Part shown: one piece after another, positions 36,126-43,977 of the stretch
Position numbering within the stretch: position 1 is the first letter of the stretch
How the letters are laid out: each line of letters opens with the position of its first letter
Source of the DNA: Paractinoplanes lichenicola
GTDB taxonomy: Bacteria > Actinomycetota > Actinomycetes > Mycobacteriales > Micromonosporaceae
Length of the DNA stretch: 64,000 nucleotides
Direction of reading: 5' to 3'
NCBI RefSeq assembly: GCF_016785085.1
Contig: NZ_JAENHO010000003.1
Span: 620,001-684,000, forward strand
The notes under the pieces: model-generated
What the model was told of the DNA's origin: nothing
What the model saw: the letters and a program-made list of their open reading frames with translations, nothing else
Databases searched by the model: none
Made by a program: the position numbers and the translations under genes

Positions 36126-37192
36126 CGGCCGGCATCACTGGGAGCGGATTTGCGCGCGGTCCAGTCCGTGCTCAACGGGCGGAAGGCCGGCCGGTTCTCC
36201 TCGATCCAGGCGTCGATCCGCTCCCACCAGTCGTAGAGCCAGGCCACGCGCTCCTCCTCGCCGGTGGGCACCTCCTCCGGCGGGACGCTCCAGAACTTCA
36301 TCACGAGCCGCTTGTCCATCGGCAGCTCCTGCCACACGTCGGCCACCGTCAGCATGCGGTCGAGGCCGGTGTGGGCCACGAAGATGACCCCGGCGTCGGG
36401 GGCGGCGTCGATCGCCGAGAACAGGCCACCCGGTTTCGGCGGGAGCACGTGCCGCAGATTTTCCGCCCGTTCAGCCGCGTCGGCCAGGCCGCGGGCCCGC
36501 AACCGGGCGATCGCGCTGGTGCGGCGGCGCGGCGTGAAGTTGCCGCCCTCCGGGAAGATCACGAACGCGTCGTTGTCGTCCAGCCCGTACGCCGTCTCGC
36601 CGATCTGCTGCTCCAGTGTGGACGTGCCCGTGCGGCCGGGCGTGATGAACCGGTTGGGCAGCCGGTTGAGCAGCACGTCGACGGCCGGGTCCCACTGCAG
36701 GGTCGCCTTGAGCACGATCCGCGGCTCGCGCTGGAACCAGTTGGTCAGCGCGTGGATCAGGATGAACGAGTCGCCCGGCCCGGCGTGCCGGCTGACCACG
36801 ATCTCGGGCCGGCCGGGCAGCGCGGTGTCGGGGTCGGTGCCGACCACGTCGACGGTCAGGTGTAGCGCCCACTTGGCGAACCAGAACAGGATCGCCAGGA
36901 ACTTCCCGGTCACGACGTAGTGCGCGCGCTGGAACCACGGGTTGCGGATCTTGGCGCCGAACCCGGAGGCGACCCAGAGCACGGCCAGCACCACCAGCGC
37001 GGCCGCGTCCCAGAGCAGATAAAGGATGGCCGCCAGCACGAGCCGGGGCACGCGCAGGTGACCGGGCACCAGCGGCGAGGCCAGCAGCGCGAGCACGAGC
37101 CAGACGGGGACCGTGATCAGCACGGCGGCGGCCAGCACGACCACCGCGGGGGCGATGACCAGGCGACGGACCCAGATGGGGGGAAGGGGCAT
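36122..37192 (-). CDS. membrane-bound lysophospholipid acyltransferase-like protein
   Basis: 356 residues from ATG 37192. Three hydrophobic spans in the first 100 residues (IAPAVVVLAAAVLITVPVW, LVLAAILYLLWDAA and following) are followed by a PlsC-like domain: VVSRHAGPGDSFILIH matches HxxxxD, NRFITPGRTGTSTLEQQ and AFVIFPEGGNFTPRRR supply the substrate and PEG motifs. It likely acylates a lysophospholipid on the inner membrane face. Its start overlaps the patatin stop by one base (TGATG), so a lipase and an acyltransferase are coupled, as in a lipid-remodelling pair. Confidence 0.82.
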   Translation of the reverse strand: MPLPPIWVRRLVIAPAVVVLAAAVLITVPVWLVLALLASPLVPGHLRVPRLVLAAILYLLWDAAALVVLAVLWVASGFGAKIRNPWFQRAHYVVTGKFLAILFWFAKWALHLTVDVVGTDPDTALPGRPEIVVSRHAGPGDSFILIHALTNWFQREPRIVLKATLQWDPAVDVLLNRLPNRFITPGRTGTSTLEQQIGETAYGLDDNDAFVIFPEGGNFTPRRRTSAIARLRARGLADAAERAENLRHVLPPKPGGLFSAIDAAPDAGVIFVAHTGLDRMLTVADVWQELPMDKRLVMKFWSVPPEEVPTGEEERVAWLYDWWERIDAWIEENRPAFRPLSTDWTARKSAPSDAGR

Positions 37193-38046
37193 CAGAGCAC
37201 GTCCGGCCCGGGCTGCGGCGGCACGTTGGCGGCCAGGTAGCGACGGGACGCGGTGTAGGCGCGGCTGATCCGGCGTCCGACGGCGGCCATGTCGCGGTAG
37301 GCCCAAGGACTGTCGTCCCGGCTCTCGCCGCCGCCGGTGGGGAGCACGTGCACCCGTACATCGTCGGGCAGCGACGCAAGCTCGCGGGCGAACCGATGCC
37401 GGCGAGCGATCTCGAAGGCCACCTGGGCCACCTCCCAGGGCCGGCGCGGAACGCTGAGCGTGCGTTCGACCCGGCCCACCTGCAGCACGAAGACCAGCTT
37501 GGCGCCGAGTCGCACGGCCTCGCCGATCGGGATGGAGTTGACGATGCCGCCGTCCACATAGTGCTCGCCCGAGATCTGCATCGGCGGCAGCAGGCCGGGC
37601 ACGGCCGACGAGGCGAGCACGGCGTCGACCAGGGGGCCGCTGTCGAACCAGTGCTCGGCGGCCCGCTCGATGCTCGCCGCGCAGCAGTGGAACGGCACCT
37701 TGAGGTCGGCGAACGTCGTCTGCTCGCCCAGCTCGGCCTCGAGCAGCCGGCGCAGCGGGAGCGGCGAGTGCAGATGGGTGCGGGCGGCGAAGCGGCGCAG
37801 CTGCCGGCCGATCGAGTCGCCGTAGACGGTGGCCGCCTCGGGCGACGTCCAGAGCCGGACCAGACGCTGGGTGACCGCCTCGCTCGGATCCGTCGCGACC
37901 AGGGCGCCGTTGACTGCCCCGATCGAGGTGCCGACCACGACGTCGGGCCGGAAACCCGCCCGGAACAGGGCGCGCAGCATGCCCACTTCGACGGCGCCGA
38001 GCACGCCCCCGCCGCCGAGCACGAACGCCACCGGACTGTTGACCAT
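37192..38046 (-). CDS. patatin-like phospholipase
   Basis: 284 residues. Glycine-rich oxyanion loop VLGGGGVLGAVEVGML, nucleophile Ser in VVGTSIGAVNGA (GxSxG) and catalytic Asp in YVDGGIVNSIP make a complete Ser-Asp dyad. The family hydrolyses acyl chains from phospholipids. No signal peptide is seen. It is the upstream partner of the acyltransferase gene, with a one-base overlap, so deacylation and reacylation may be linked. Divergent from the beta-lactamase-like gene by about 40 bases. Confidence 0.93.
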   Translation of the reverse strand: MVNSPVAFVLGGGGVLGAVEVGMLRALFRAGFRPDVVVGTSIGAVNGALVATDPSEAVTQRLVRLWTSPEAATVYGDSIGRQLRRFAARTHLHSPLPLRRLLEAELGEQTTFADLKVPFHCCAASIERAAEHWFDSGPLVDAVLASSAVPGLLPPMQISGEHYVDGGIVNSIPIGEAVRLGAKLVFVLQVGRVERTLSVPRRPWEVAQVAFEIARRHRFARELASLPDDVRVHVLPTGGGESRDDSPWAYRDMAAVGRRISRAYTASRRYLAANVPPQPGPDVL

Positions 38047-38085
38047 GACTTCATCGTTCCACGAGTTCGTGGAATCATCGTCGCC

Positions 38086-39342
38086 GTGCCTGTTACCCGC
38101 CGCGCTCTGGTCCTCGCCGCAGGCGGTGCCGTGCTGGCCGGCTGCGGGAAGACTGGCACGTCGGCGTGGGCCGAGCCCGCGGGTAGCCCCGGAATCGTGC
38201 CGACGACGCGGCCGGCCCCAACGGTCGCCCCGGTGCGCGTGGTCCTCACCAAATACCTCAAACCGACCCCGGACAACCCCAAGCATCCCGGGTACGCCGG
38301 TGCGGTCGCGCACGTGCAGCAGGACAACCGGACCCTGCTGACCGTCAACGTGGGCCACGCCCTGCGCTATCAGGCGGGCCCGGTCGAGCTGCCCGCCGCG
38401 CGACGGGTCGCCATGCGTACGGACTCGATCTTCGACCTGGCCTCGATCACCAAGGTCTACACCGCGATCCTCGTGCTGCAGCTCGTCGACCAGGGCAAGG
38501 TCGACCTGAACGCGCCGGTCCGCCGCTACCTGCCCGAGTTCACCGGCGCGGGCAAAGACAAGATCACGGTGGCCATGCTGCTCGCGCACACGAGCGCCCT
38601 GCCCGTCGGGGCCAAAGTCACCGGCTTCCGTACGAACGTCGAGCGCTGGCGGTCGGTGATGACGACGCCGCTGGTCAAGGGCGGGGTGCCGGGCACGACG
38701 TTCCGTTATTCAAGCGTCGGGCTCATGGTGCTGGGCCGGCTCGTCGAGAAGCTCGCGGGCCAGACACTCGACAAGGCGCTGGCCGACCGGATCACGACAC
38801 CGCTCGGCCTGAAGGACACCGGGTTCCTGCCGCTGAAGTGGGTGAAAGACAAGTCCCGCCTGGTCGCGACCGACGCCCGTACGTCCCGGGGCCTGCTGCG
38901 CGGCACAGTGCACGACGACGTGGCCAACCACCTGGGCGGCGTGGCCGGGCACGCGGGCCTGTTCGGCACGGCCCGCGAGGTCGCGGTGATCGGCCAGCTG
39001 CTGCTCAACGGCGGCACGTACGGCGGCCAGCGCATCCTCTCGGCCGCGGTCGTCGCGCAGATGCTGACCAACGTCAACAAGGGCAAACCCGCCGTCGACC
39101 CGGAACGCCCTCGTCGCAGTGCCGATCACGGCCTCGGCGTCGAGATGAACCAGCCCTGGTTCATGGGCAAGCTGGCCGCACCGACCGCCTTCGGCCACAC
39201 CGGCTTCGCGGGCACGTCTTTGCTGGTCGTCCCGTCCCGCCACCAGGTGATCGTGCTGCTCACGAACCGCGCCCACCCGAACTGGAGCTGGTCCAACCCG
39301 GACACCCACCGGGTCGCACTCCACAACGCCCTGGCCACCTGA
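38086..39342 (+). CDS. serine hydrolase lipoprotein, class C beta-lactamase/DD-peptidase family
   Basis: 418 residues from GTG 38086. N terminus VPVTRRALVLAAGGAVLAGC is a twin-arginine-like lipoprotein signal (lipobox LAGC). The enzyme has the SxxK motif SITK in FDLASITKVY, a Tyr-containing motif RYSSVGLMVLG (YxN-like, with Ser replacing Asn) and HTGFAGT near the end as the KTG-equivalent. Members include esterases, DD-carboxypeptidases and beta-lactamases. The conserved sites suggest an active penicilloyl-serine-type hydrolase outside the membrane; the substrate is unknown. Confidence 0.88.
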   Translation: MPVTRRALVLAAGGAVLAGCGKTGTSAWAEPAGSPGIVPTTRPAPTVAPVRVVLTKYLKPTPDNPKHPGYAGAVAHVQQDNRTLLTVNVGHALRYQAGPVELPAARRVAMRTDSIFDLASITKVYTAILVLQLVDQGKVDLNAPVRRYLPEFTGAGKDKITVAMLLAHTSALPVGAKVTGFRTNVERWRSVMTTPLVKGGVPGTTFRYSSVGLMVLGRLVEKLAGQTLDKALADRITTPLGLKDTGFLPLKWVKDKSRLVATDARTSRGLLRGTVHDDVANHLGGVAGHAGLFGTAREVAVIGQLLLNGGTYGGQRILSAAVVAQMLTNVNKGKPAVDPERPRRSADHGLGVEMNQPWFMGKLAAPTAFGHTGFAGTSLLVVPSRHQVIVLLTNRAHPNWSWSNPDTHRVALHNALAT

Positions 39343-39370
39343 CAGTCATCGACGATCTTGGATTTCCCAG

Positions 39371-39475
39371 ACAGGGGCCCGCCCTCCACCGGGGGTCCCC
39401 CACCTGGGCCCATTTTAGTGCTCCGGGGCGATCTTGGTTGGTGGCGCTGTGGACAGCGGCGGATTGTGGATAACG
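39371..39475 (-). repeat. intergenic repeat element B (inverted match to 5214-5313)
   Basis: Read on the minus strand it begins with TTATCCACA (39465-39473) and CTGTCCACA (39448-39456), continues with CCAAGATCGCCCC, CACTAAAATGGGCC, then the GC-rich GGTGGGGG, CCCCCGGTGGAGGG and GGGCCC. Order, spacing and most bases agree with element A. Like element A it lies between two convergent genes. It occupies the left part of the 441-base gap 39343-39783; the middle (39481-39646) holds nothing I recognise. Confidence 0.75.
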
Positions 39476-39646
39476 ACAGGTGTCGATTGCGGTTCGGGTG
39501 TGCCGCATGTTGATTGCGCTACGGTCCGCCGCCGTGCTGGCCGCGTTTGTCGCGCCTTGGCGCTACCGGGGCGGCGTCCGCTCCCGAGCGGTGGCCGGGC
39601 AGCCGCTCCCGTTCACGTTGATTTGATCGCTTTTGGTTTGACCGCT

Positions 39647-39780
39647 ACCACTTACGCAGGTCGCCCGGGTGGGCTGAGCGTTCTGGGCGCGCCAGCGCCC
39701 TGCTCAGCCCGCCCGGGTCCCCGCGGGAGCGACGGTCCGTACCCACCACCCCGCTAGGACATCCAGATCTTGATGTTGAT
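39647..39780 (+). repeat. hairpin repeat, copy R3
   Basis: Third copy of the element at 9761 and 10225. The invariant CCGCGGGAGCGACGGTCCG and GGACATC blocks are present, but the stem segment is GGGCTGAGC pairing with GCTCAGCCC, where R1 and R2 have TTCGC with GCGAA. The paired change keeps the stem. It ends three bases before the stop codon of the chitinase gene, so it may act as its terminator. Confidence 0.8.
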
Positions 39781-39783
39781 CTT

Positions 39784-41181
39784 TCAGCCAATTCCCTTCA
39801 GGTACGCGCCATTCTGGTTCTGGAACTCCCAGCTGTAGAACTTGTCCCAGTTGATCGACCAGGTCATCAGGCCCCGGAAGTTCGGGTTGGTGCCGCTGCG
39901 GAGCGTGTAGGAGCCGCAGTTCGTGTTGCGGATCAGGCAGTTGACGGCCTGCTGGATGGCCGACGGGGCGACGTAGCCGTTGCCCGCGCTGACCGACGAC
40001 GGGGCGCCGAACGCGATCTGATCTTCCCGCAGGCCCGGGAAGACGTTGTTGGCGTTGCCCGCGACCGGGAAGCCGGCGAGCAGCATGTCGGTCATGGCGA
40101 TGTGGAAGTCGGCGCCGCCCATGGAGTGGTACTGGTTGTCCAGGCCCATGATCGAGCCCGAGTTGTAGTCCTGGACGTGCAGCACGGTGATGTCGTTGCG
40201 CAGCGCGTGGATGACCGGCAGGTACGAGCCGGCGCGCGGGTCCTGACCACCCCACGGGCCGGAGCCGTAGTACTGGTAGCCGAGCTGCACGAAGAACGTC
40301 TCGGGGGCCATGGTGAGCACAAAGCCGGCGCCGTAGCGCGCCTTCAGCGATCGCAGCGCCGAGATCAGGTTGACGATGACCGGGGTGGTCGGGTTCTTGA
40401 AGTCGGTGTCGCCGGTGTTGAGGGAGAGCGAGTGGCCCTCGAAGTCGATGTCGACGCCGTTCAGGCCGTACTTGTCGATGATGGCGCTGACCGAGCTGAC
40501 GAACTTGTCACGCGCGGCGGTGGTGGTCAGCTGGACCTGGCCGTTCTGGCCGCCGATGGAGAGCAGCACCTTCTTGCCCGCATCCCGCTTGGCCTTGATG
40601 GCGGCGATGAAGGCGGCCTCGCTCTCGACACCCGGGCACTCGGTGGCCGGGCAGAGCGTGAACCGGATGTCGCCCGAGGTCACCGAGGTCGGCTCGCCGA
40701 ACGCCAGGTTGATGATGTCCCAGTTGGCGGGGACGTCGGCCATCCGGACGTAACCGGAGCCGTTGGCGAAGCTGGAGTGCAGGTAACCGATGAGCGCCCG
40801 CTTGGGGAGACCCGTGTTGGGCGGCGGGGTCGTCGGGGGTGTCGTGGGCGGTGTTGTCGGCGGGGTCGTCGGGGGCGTGGTGGGGGGAGTCGTCGGGGGC
40901 GTGGTGGGCGGCGTGGTCGGGGGTGTGGTGCCGCCGCAGGCCCCGTTGTCGATCCAGACGTCCCACTGCCCGCTGTGGGTCGACGGGGCCTCGTTCTGGG
41001 TCCACCACTTGGCGGTGTAGTTGCGGCCGTTCTGCGAGGCCACGTTGTCTTTCACATAGACGGAGGCGGCACTCCAGGCCGGTGCGCACGCCGCGGCGGC
41101 GCTGGCGCTGGAGGCGAGGTAGACAGTGCCACCGCCGGCCGCGAGCACCGCGGCCATGACGAAGATCATCGATCGGCGCAT
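39784..41181 (-). CDS. secreted chitinase, CBM5/12-like module + TTPP linker + GH18
   Basis: 465 residues from ATG 41181. Signal peptide to about residue 30 (cleaved after ASAAA), a chitin-binding module of about 50 residues (CAPAWSAASVYVKD, YTAKWWTQNEAPSTHSGQW, ending GAC), a linker of repeated TTPP units, then GH18 from about residue 125. The catalytic loop reads LNGVDIDFEG: the acid Glu and two Asp of DxxDxDxE are present, but the first Asp is Asn. LLSIGG and TWSINWD are also conserved. It hydrolyses chitin outside the cell. First of three related chitinases in the window. Confidence 0.93.
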   Translation of the reverse strand: MRRSMIFVMAAVLAAGGGTVYLASSASAAAACAPAWSAASVYVKDNVASQNGRNYTAKWWTQNEAPSTHSGQWDVWIDNGACGGTTPPTTPPTTPPTTPPTTPPTTPPTTPPTTPPTTPPPNTGLPKRALIGYLHSSFANGSGYVRMADVPANWDIINLAFGEPTSVTSGDIRFTLCPATECPGVESEAAFIAAIKAKRDAGKKVLLSIGGQNGQVQLTTTAARDKFVSSVSAIIDKYGLNGVDIDFEGHSLSLNTGDTDFKNPTTPVIVNLISALRSLKARYGAGFVLTMAPETFFVQLGYQYYGSGPWGGQDPRAGSYLPVIHALRNDITVLHVQDYNSGSIMGLDNQYHSMGGADFHIAMTDMLLAGFPVAGNANNVFPGLREDQIAFGAPSSVSAGNGYVAPSAIQQAVNCLIRNTNCGSYTLRSGTNPNFRGLMTWSINWDKFYSWEFQNQNGAYLKGIG

Positions 41182-41288
41182 GACCAGAGTATGAATACTG
41201 TAAAGTTTATTTGTAAATAGGCTCACAGTTACGGTGCGCCCTGTGGAGATCTTCTACGAGCCGTTGCGGCCATCCGACCACGCGGCGT

Positions 41289-41717
41289 ATGCGGAGTTTC
41301 TGGCCAGTCCATGCTGGTGAAGCCGTCTGGGACGAGTCGGCGCACACCCACTGGATCGTGGTGGACGGATGCCGCTGCGGCTTCGTGCGGGCTTTCGACC
41401 TCGACGACGGGACGCCGCTGTTCGACCTGCGCCTGGCGAGCGACTGCCGCGGCCGGGGCATCGGCACGGCGGCGCTGGGCTGGCTCGTCGGCTACCTGTT
41501 CGGCCTGCTGCCCGGCATCAATCGCATCGAGGGAACCACGCGCGACGACAACAGGGCCATGCGCGAGGTCTTCCGGGCCAACGGGTTCGCCAAGGAGGCC
41601 CACTACCGCGAGGACTGGCCCGGCGATGACGGCACACTGCACGACACGATCGGCTACGCCCTGCTGCGGCGCGACTGGATGACGGGGACGACCACACCCG
41701 TACGGTGGGCGACCTGA
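41289..41717 (+). CDS. GNAT acetyltransferase, probably frameshifted near its N terminus
   Basis: From ATG 41289, 142 residues with GFVRAFDLDDGTPLFDLRL, the acetyl-CoA loop DCRGRGIGTAALGWL, and NRAMREVFRANGFAKEAHYRE, a RimJ/RimL-type acetyltransferase. In another frame GTG 41234 gives VRPVEIFYEPLRPSDHAAYA, which looks like the missing first strand and helix, and runs to a stop at 41318. The two frames meet near 41300, where about ten residues usual for the family also seem lost. Either an indel mutation or a sequence error; the shorter protein may still fold poorly. Confidence 0.65.
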   Translation: MRSFWPVHAGEAVWDESAHTHWIVVDGCRCGFVRAFDLDDGTPLFDLRLASDCRGRGIGTAALGWLVGYLFGLLPGINRIEGTTRDDNRAMREVFRANGFAKEAHYREDWPGDDGTLHDTIGYALLRRDWMTGTTTPVRWAT

Positions 41718-41775
41718 ACCCCCGCTCATCGGCTCGGATGGCGCTAAATCGGTGCACCTGGGTAGCGTTGCCGTC

Positions 41776-42588
41776 GTGCCAGAGGGACACACCATTCATC
41801 GGCTCGCGGCGCGGCATCGGGAGCTCTTCGCGGGGCAGGTTGTGCGGGTCGGCAGTCCGCAGGGCCGGTTCGTGGCCGGGGCCGAGCGGGTCGACGCACG
41901 CCGTCTGGTCGACACGGAGGCGTACGGGAAGCATCTTTTCCACCACTATGAGGGCGACCTGAGTGTGCACGTGCACCTCGGCCTCTACGGCAAGTTCGCC
42001 GACGGGGTGGCGCCCGTGCCGGAGCCGGTCGGGCAGGTGCGGATGCGGCTGGTCGGTGACGCGCACTGGCTCGAGCTGCGCGGGCCGACCGCCTGCGAGG
42101 TGTTCGACCCGGCGCAGGCCCAGTTGCTGCGTGACCGGCTCGGGGCTGATCCGCTGCGTGACGACGCCGACCCGGGTTCGGCCCTGGCCAAGGCGCGGTC
42201 GAGCACCAAGCCGATTTTCGCGCTGCTGCTGGATCAGTCGATCGTGGCCGGGTGCGGTCTCATCTACGCCAACGAGGTGCTCTTCCGGGCCGGTCTCGCG
42301 CCGACCACGCCGGGGCGCATGGTCGGGGCCGAGCAGTGGGACGAGCTCTGGACCGACCTGCGCGCGCTGATGAAGGAGGGGGTGGCCCGCGGCCGCATCG
42401 ACACGGTGCATACCCGGCACACACCCGAGGCGATGCAGCGGGCGCCGCGCGTCGACCGGCACGGGGGCGAGGTCTACGTCTATCGCCGTCCCGGGCAGCC
42501 GTGCCTGGTCTGCGGCACCGCGGTCGCGCGTGGGGAGCTGGCCGCGCGCAACCTCTACTGGTGTCCTAGCTGTCAGCCGGCGGCGTGA
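41776..42588 (+). CDS. Fpg/Nei-family DNA glycosylase (endonuclease VIII-like)
   Basis: 270 residues. GTG 41776 is chosen because Pro2-Glu3 must follow the initiator (VPEGHTIHRLA): Pro2 is the Schiff-base nucleophile and Glu3 the catalytic acid. The helix-two-turn-helix region contains QSIVAGCGLIYANEVLF, and the C-terminal zinc finger has PCLVCG and WCPSCQ. GHTIH rather than GELP points to the Nei group, which removes oxidised pyrimidines. The last 23 bases overlap the convergent deacetylase gene. Confidence 0.93.
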   Translation: MPEGHTIHRLAARHRELFAGQVVRVGSPQGRFVAGAERVDARRLVDTEAYGKHLFHHYEGDLSVHVHLGLYGKFADGVAPVPEPVGQVRMRLVGDAHWLELRGPTACEVFDPAQAQLLRDRLGADPLRDDADPGSALAKARSSTKPIFALLLDQSIVAGCGLIYANEVLFRAGLAPTTPGRMVGAEQWDELWTDLRALMKEGVARGRIDTVHTRHTPEAMQRAPRVDRHGGEVYVYRRPGQPCLVCGTAVARGELAARNLYWCPSCQPAA

Positions 42589-43864
42589 CCGTGGGCTCGG
42601 GGGTGGCCGGCGTTTCGGGCTCGTCCTGAGCGCCGGGGATGCCGAGGGTGAAGTTCTCGGTCAGCCAGGGCAGCAATTTCTCGTACGCCTTGATGGTGGC
42701 CGGCTGGTTGAAGTCGTGTGACAGCACGATCGCGCCCGGCCGCACCTGCTTCTGGATGTCGCGGACCATCCGGGCGATGTGCTGCGGCTCGGTCTCGTTC
42801 TCGGGGTGCTCCCAGTCGCGCGGGTCCACCTCCCAGTAGAGCGAGGTCATCCCGCCGTTGGCGGCCACGCCGACCAGCCGCTCGGTGAAGTTGCCGCCGG
42901 GGGCCCGGAAGAACGGGATCTGCGCGCCCGGCACGGCGGCCAGGATCGCGGCGTTGGTCCGATCGAGGTCGTCCTTGATCTTCGCCGGCTGGTCCTTGCC
43001 GATCTTGAGGCTGTGGTCCCACGTGTGGTTGCACAGCGTGTGCCCCTCGGCCACGATCTGCCGCACGATCTCGGGGTGCCGCTTGACCTGCGCCCCGACC
43101 AGGCAGAACGTCGCCTTGACCTGATATTGGGAGAGCAGTTCGAGGATCTTCGGCGTCTGCACCGGGTCGGGGCCGTCGTCGAAGGTGAGCGCGACGACCT
43201 TGCTGCCGGTGGTGCGCAGCGAGCTGCCCGGGCCGAGGTCGGAGCCGGGCTTCTTGGCGCCGGCCTCGGTCGCCTCGGCCGCGGGCTCGCTCGGCGCGGG
43301 GGCGGCCTTGGTCGGCTCGGGGGCGGGCTTCGCGGGCGGGCTGTCCTGCTCCTGCTTCTCGGGCGCGCGCTGGTCCTCGCGCTCGGGGGCGGCCTGCGGC
43401 TCCTGCTCCGGCTTCTTCTTCTCGGTCTGCACGCCGGCCACCGCCTGGGCGGCCGCGTTCACCGCCCCGAAGCCGTCGCGGCGCTGCTCGGCCGGCATGG
43501 CCAGCAGGACGATGCCGATGGCGACCAGCGACGCGAGCATGGCCTGCTGCCGCTTCTTGCCCATCAGCAGCCACGACTCGATCGGCAGGGTGCCGGGGGC
43601 GCGGTGCGAGCCGGTGGCGGGCGGGCGGCCGGACGGCGGGCGCTGGGCCGGGACGCGGACGGCGGCGTGCCGGCCGGTGCGGGCCGGGCGCTGATGCCGG
43701 GACGACCGGCTGCGTTGCGAGATCGGCGAGTCGGTCAGGGTGGTCACCGACACCCGCGGAACGCCGCGGGCGGGGACGTCGGCCAGGGACTCGGGTCGCC
43801 GGTGCCGGCCGGAGGGCGCGGCCTCGCCACCCTGGACCGGGATTCGAGGAGAGTGCGGCGACAT
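42566..43864 (-). CDS. membrane-anchored polysaccharide deacetylase (NodB domain)
   Basis: 432 residues. Residues 1-100 are basic and Pro/Arg-rich and probably cytoplasmic; one membrane helix lies at about 107-125 (MLASLVAIGIVLLAM); a Glu/Pro/Ala-rich stalk runs to about 215. The NodB domain follows with LTFDDGPDPVQTP (metal Asp and catalytic Asp), NHTWDHS (two metal His), FFRAPGGNF, and LSHDFN. It deacetylates extracellular N-acetylglucosamine polymers, either peptidoglycan or chitin; nearby chitinases make chitin oligomers a possible substrate. Some later start codons before the helix cannot be excluded. Confidence 0.9.
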   Translation of the reverse strand: MSPHSPRIPVQGGEAAPSGRHRRPESLADVPARGVPRVSVTTLTDSPISQRSRSSRHQRPARTGRHAAVRVPAQRPPSGRPPATGSHRAPGTLPIESWLLMGKKRQQAMLASLVAIGIVLLAMPAEQRRDGFGAVNAAAQAVAGVQTEKKKPEQEPQAAPEREDQRAPEKQEQDSPPAKPAPEPTKAAPAPSEPAAEATEAGAKKPGSDLGPGSSLRTTGSKVVALTFDDGPDPVQTPKILELLSQYQVKATFCLVGAQVKRHPEIVRQIVAEGHTLCNHTWDHSLKIGKDQPAKIKDDLDRTNAAILAAVPGAQIPFFRAPGGNFTERLVGVAANGGMTSLYWEVDPRDWEHPENETEPQHIARMVRDIQKQVRPGAIVLSHDFNQPATIKAYEKLLPWLTENFTLGIPGAQDEPETPATPEPTVTPPADS

Positions 43865-43977
43865 CCTGCGTTCCTACCGTGCCGCATGATCAAGCGCGAT
43901 ACCGGATCGGTGGTTGTCGCCTCACGGTGCGCGATAGTTCCTGGCAGCGCTCTGGGAACACGGAAACGCAAATACGG

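Noticed and set aside
39481..39646. Possible small gene or regulatory RNA in the middle of the 441-base gap
   Set aside because: No start with a ribosome-binding site, no strong hairpin, and no similarity to the flanking repeats.
40800..40940. Short tandem repeat in the chitinase genes that could look like a CRISPR or satellite array
   Set aside because: It is the in-frame TTPP linker of secreted enzymes, with no spacers and the same codon phase in three genes.
41182..41240. DasR-type operators before the chitinases
   Set aside because: Looked for the ACTGGTCTAGACCA-type sequence upstream of all three chitinase genes and found none.
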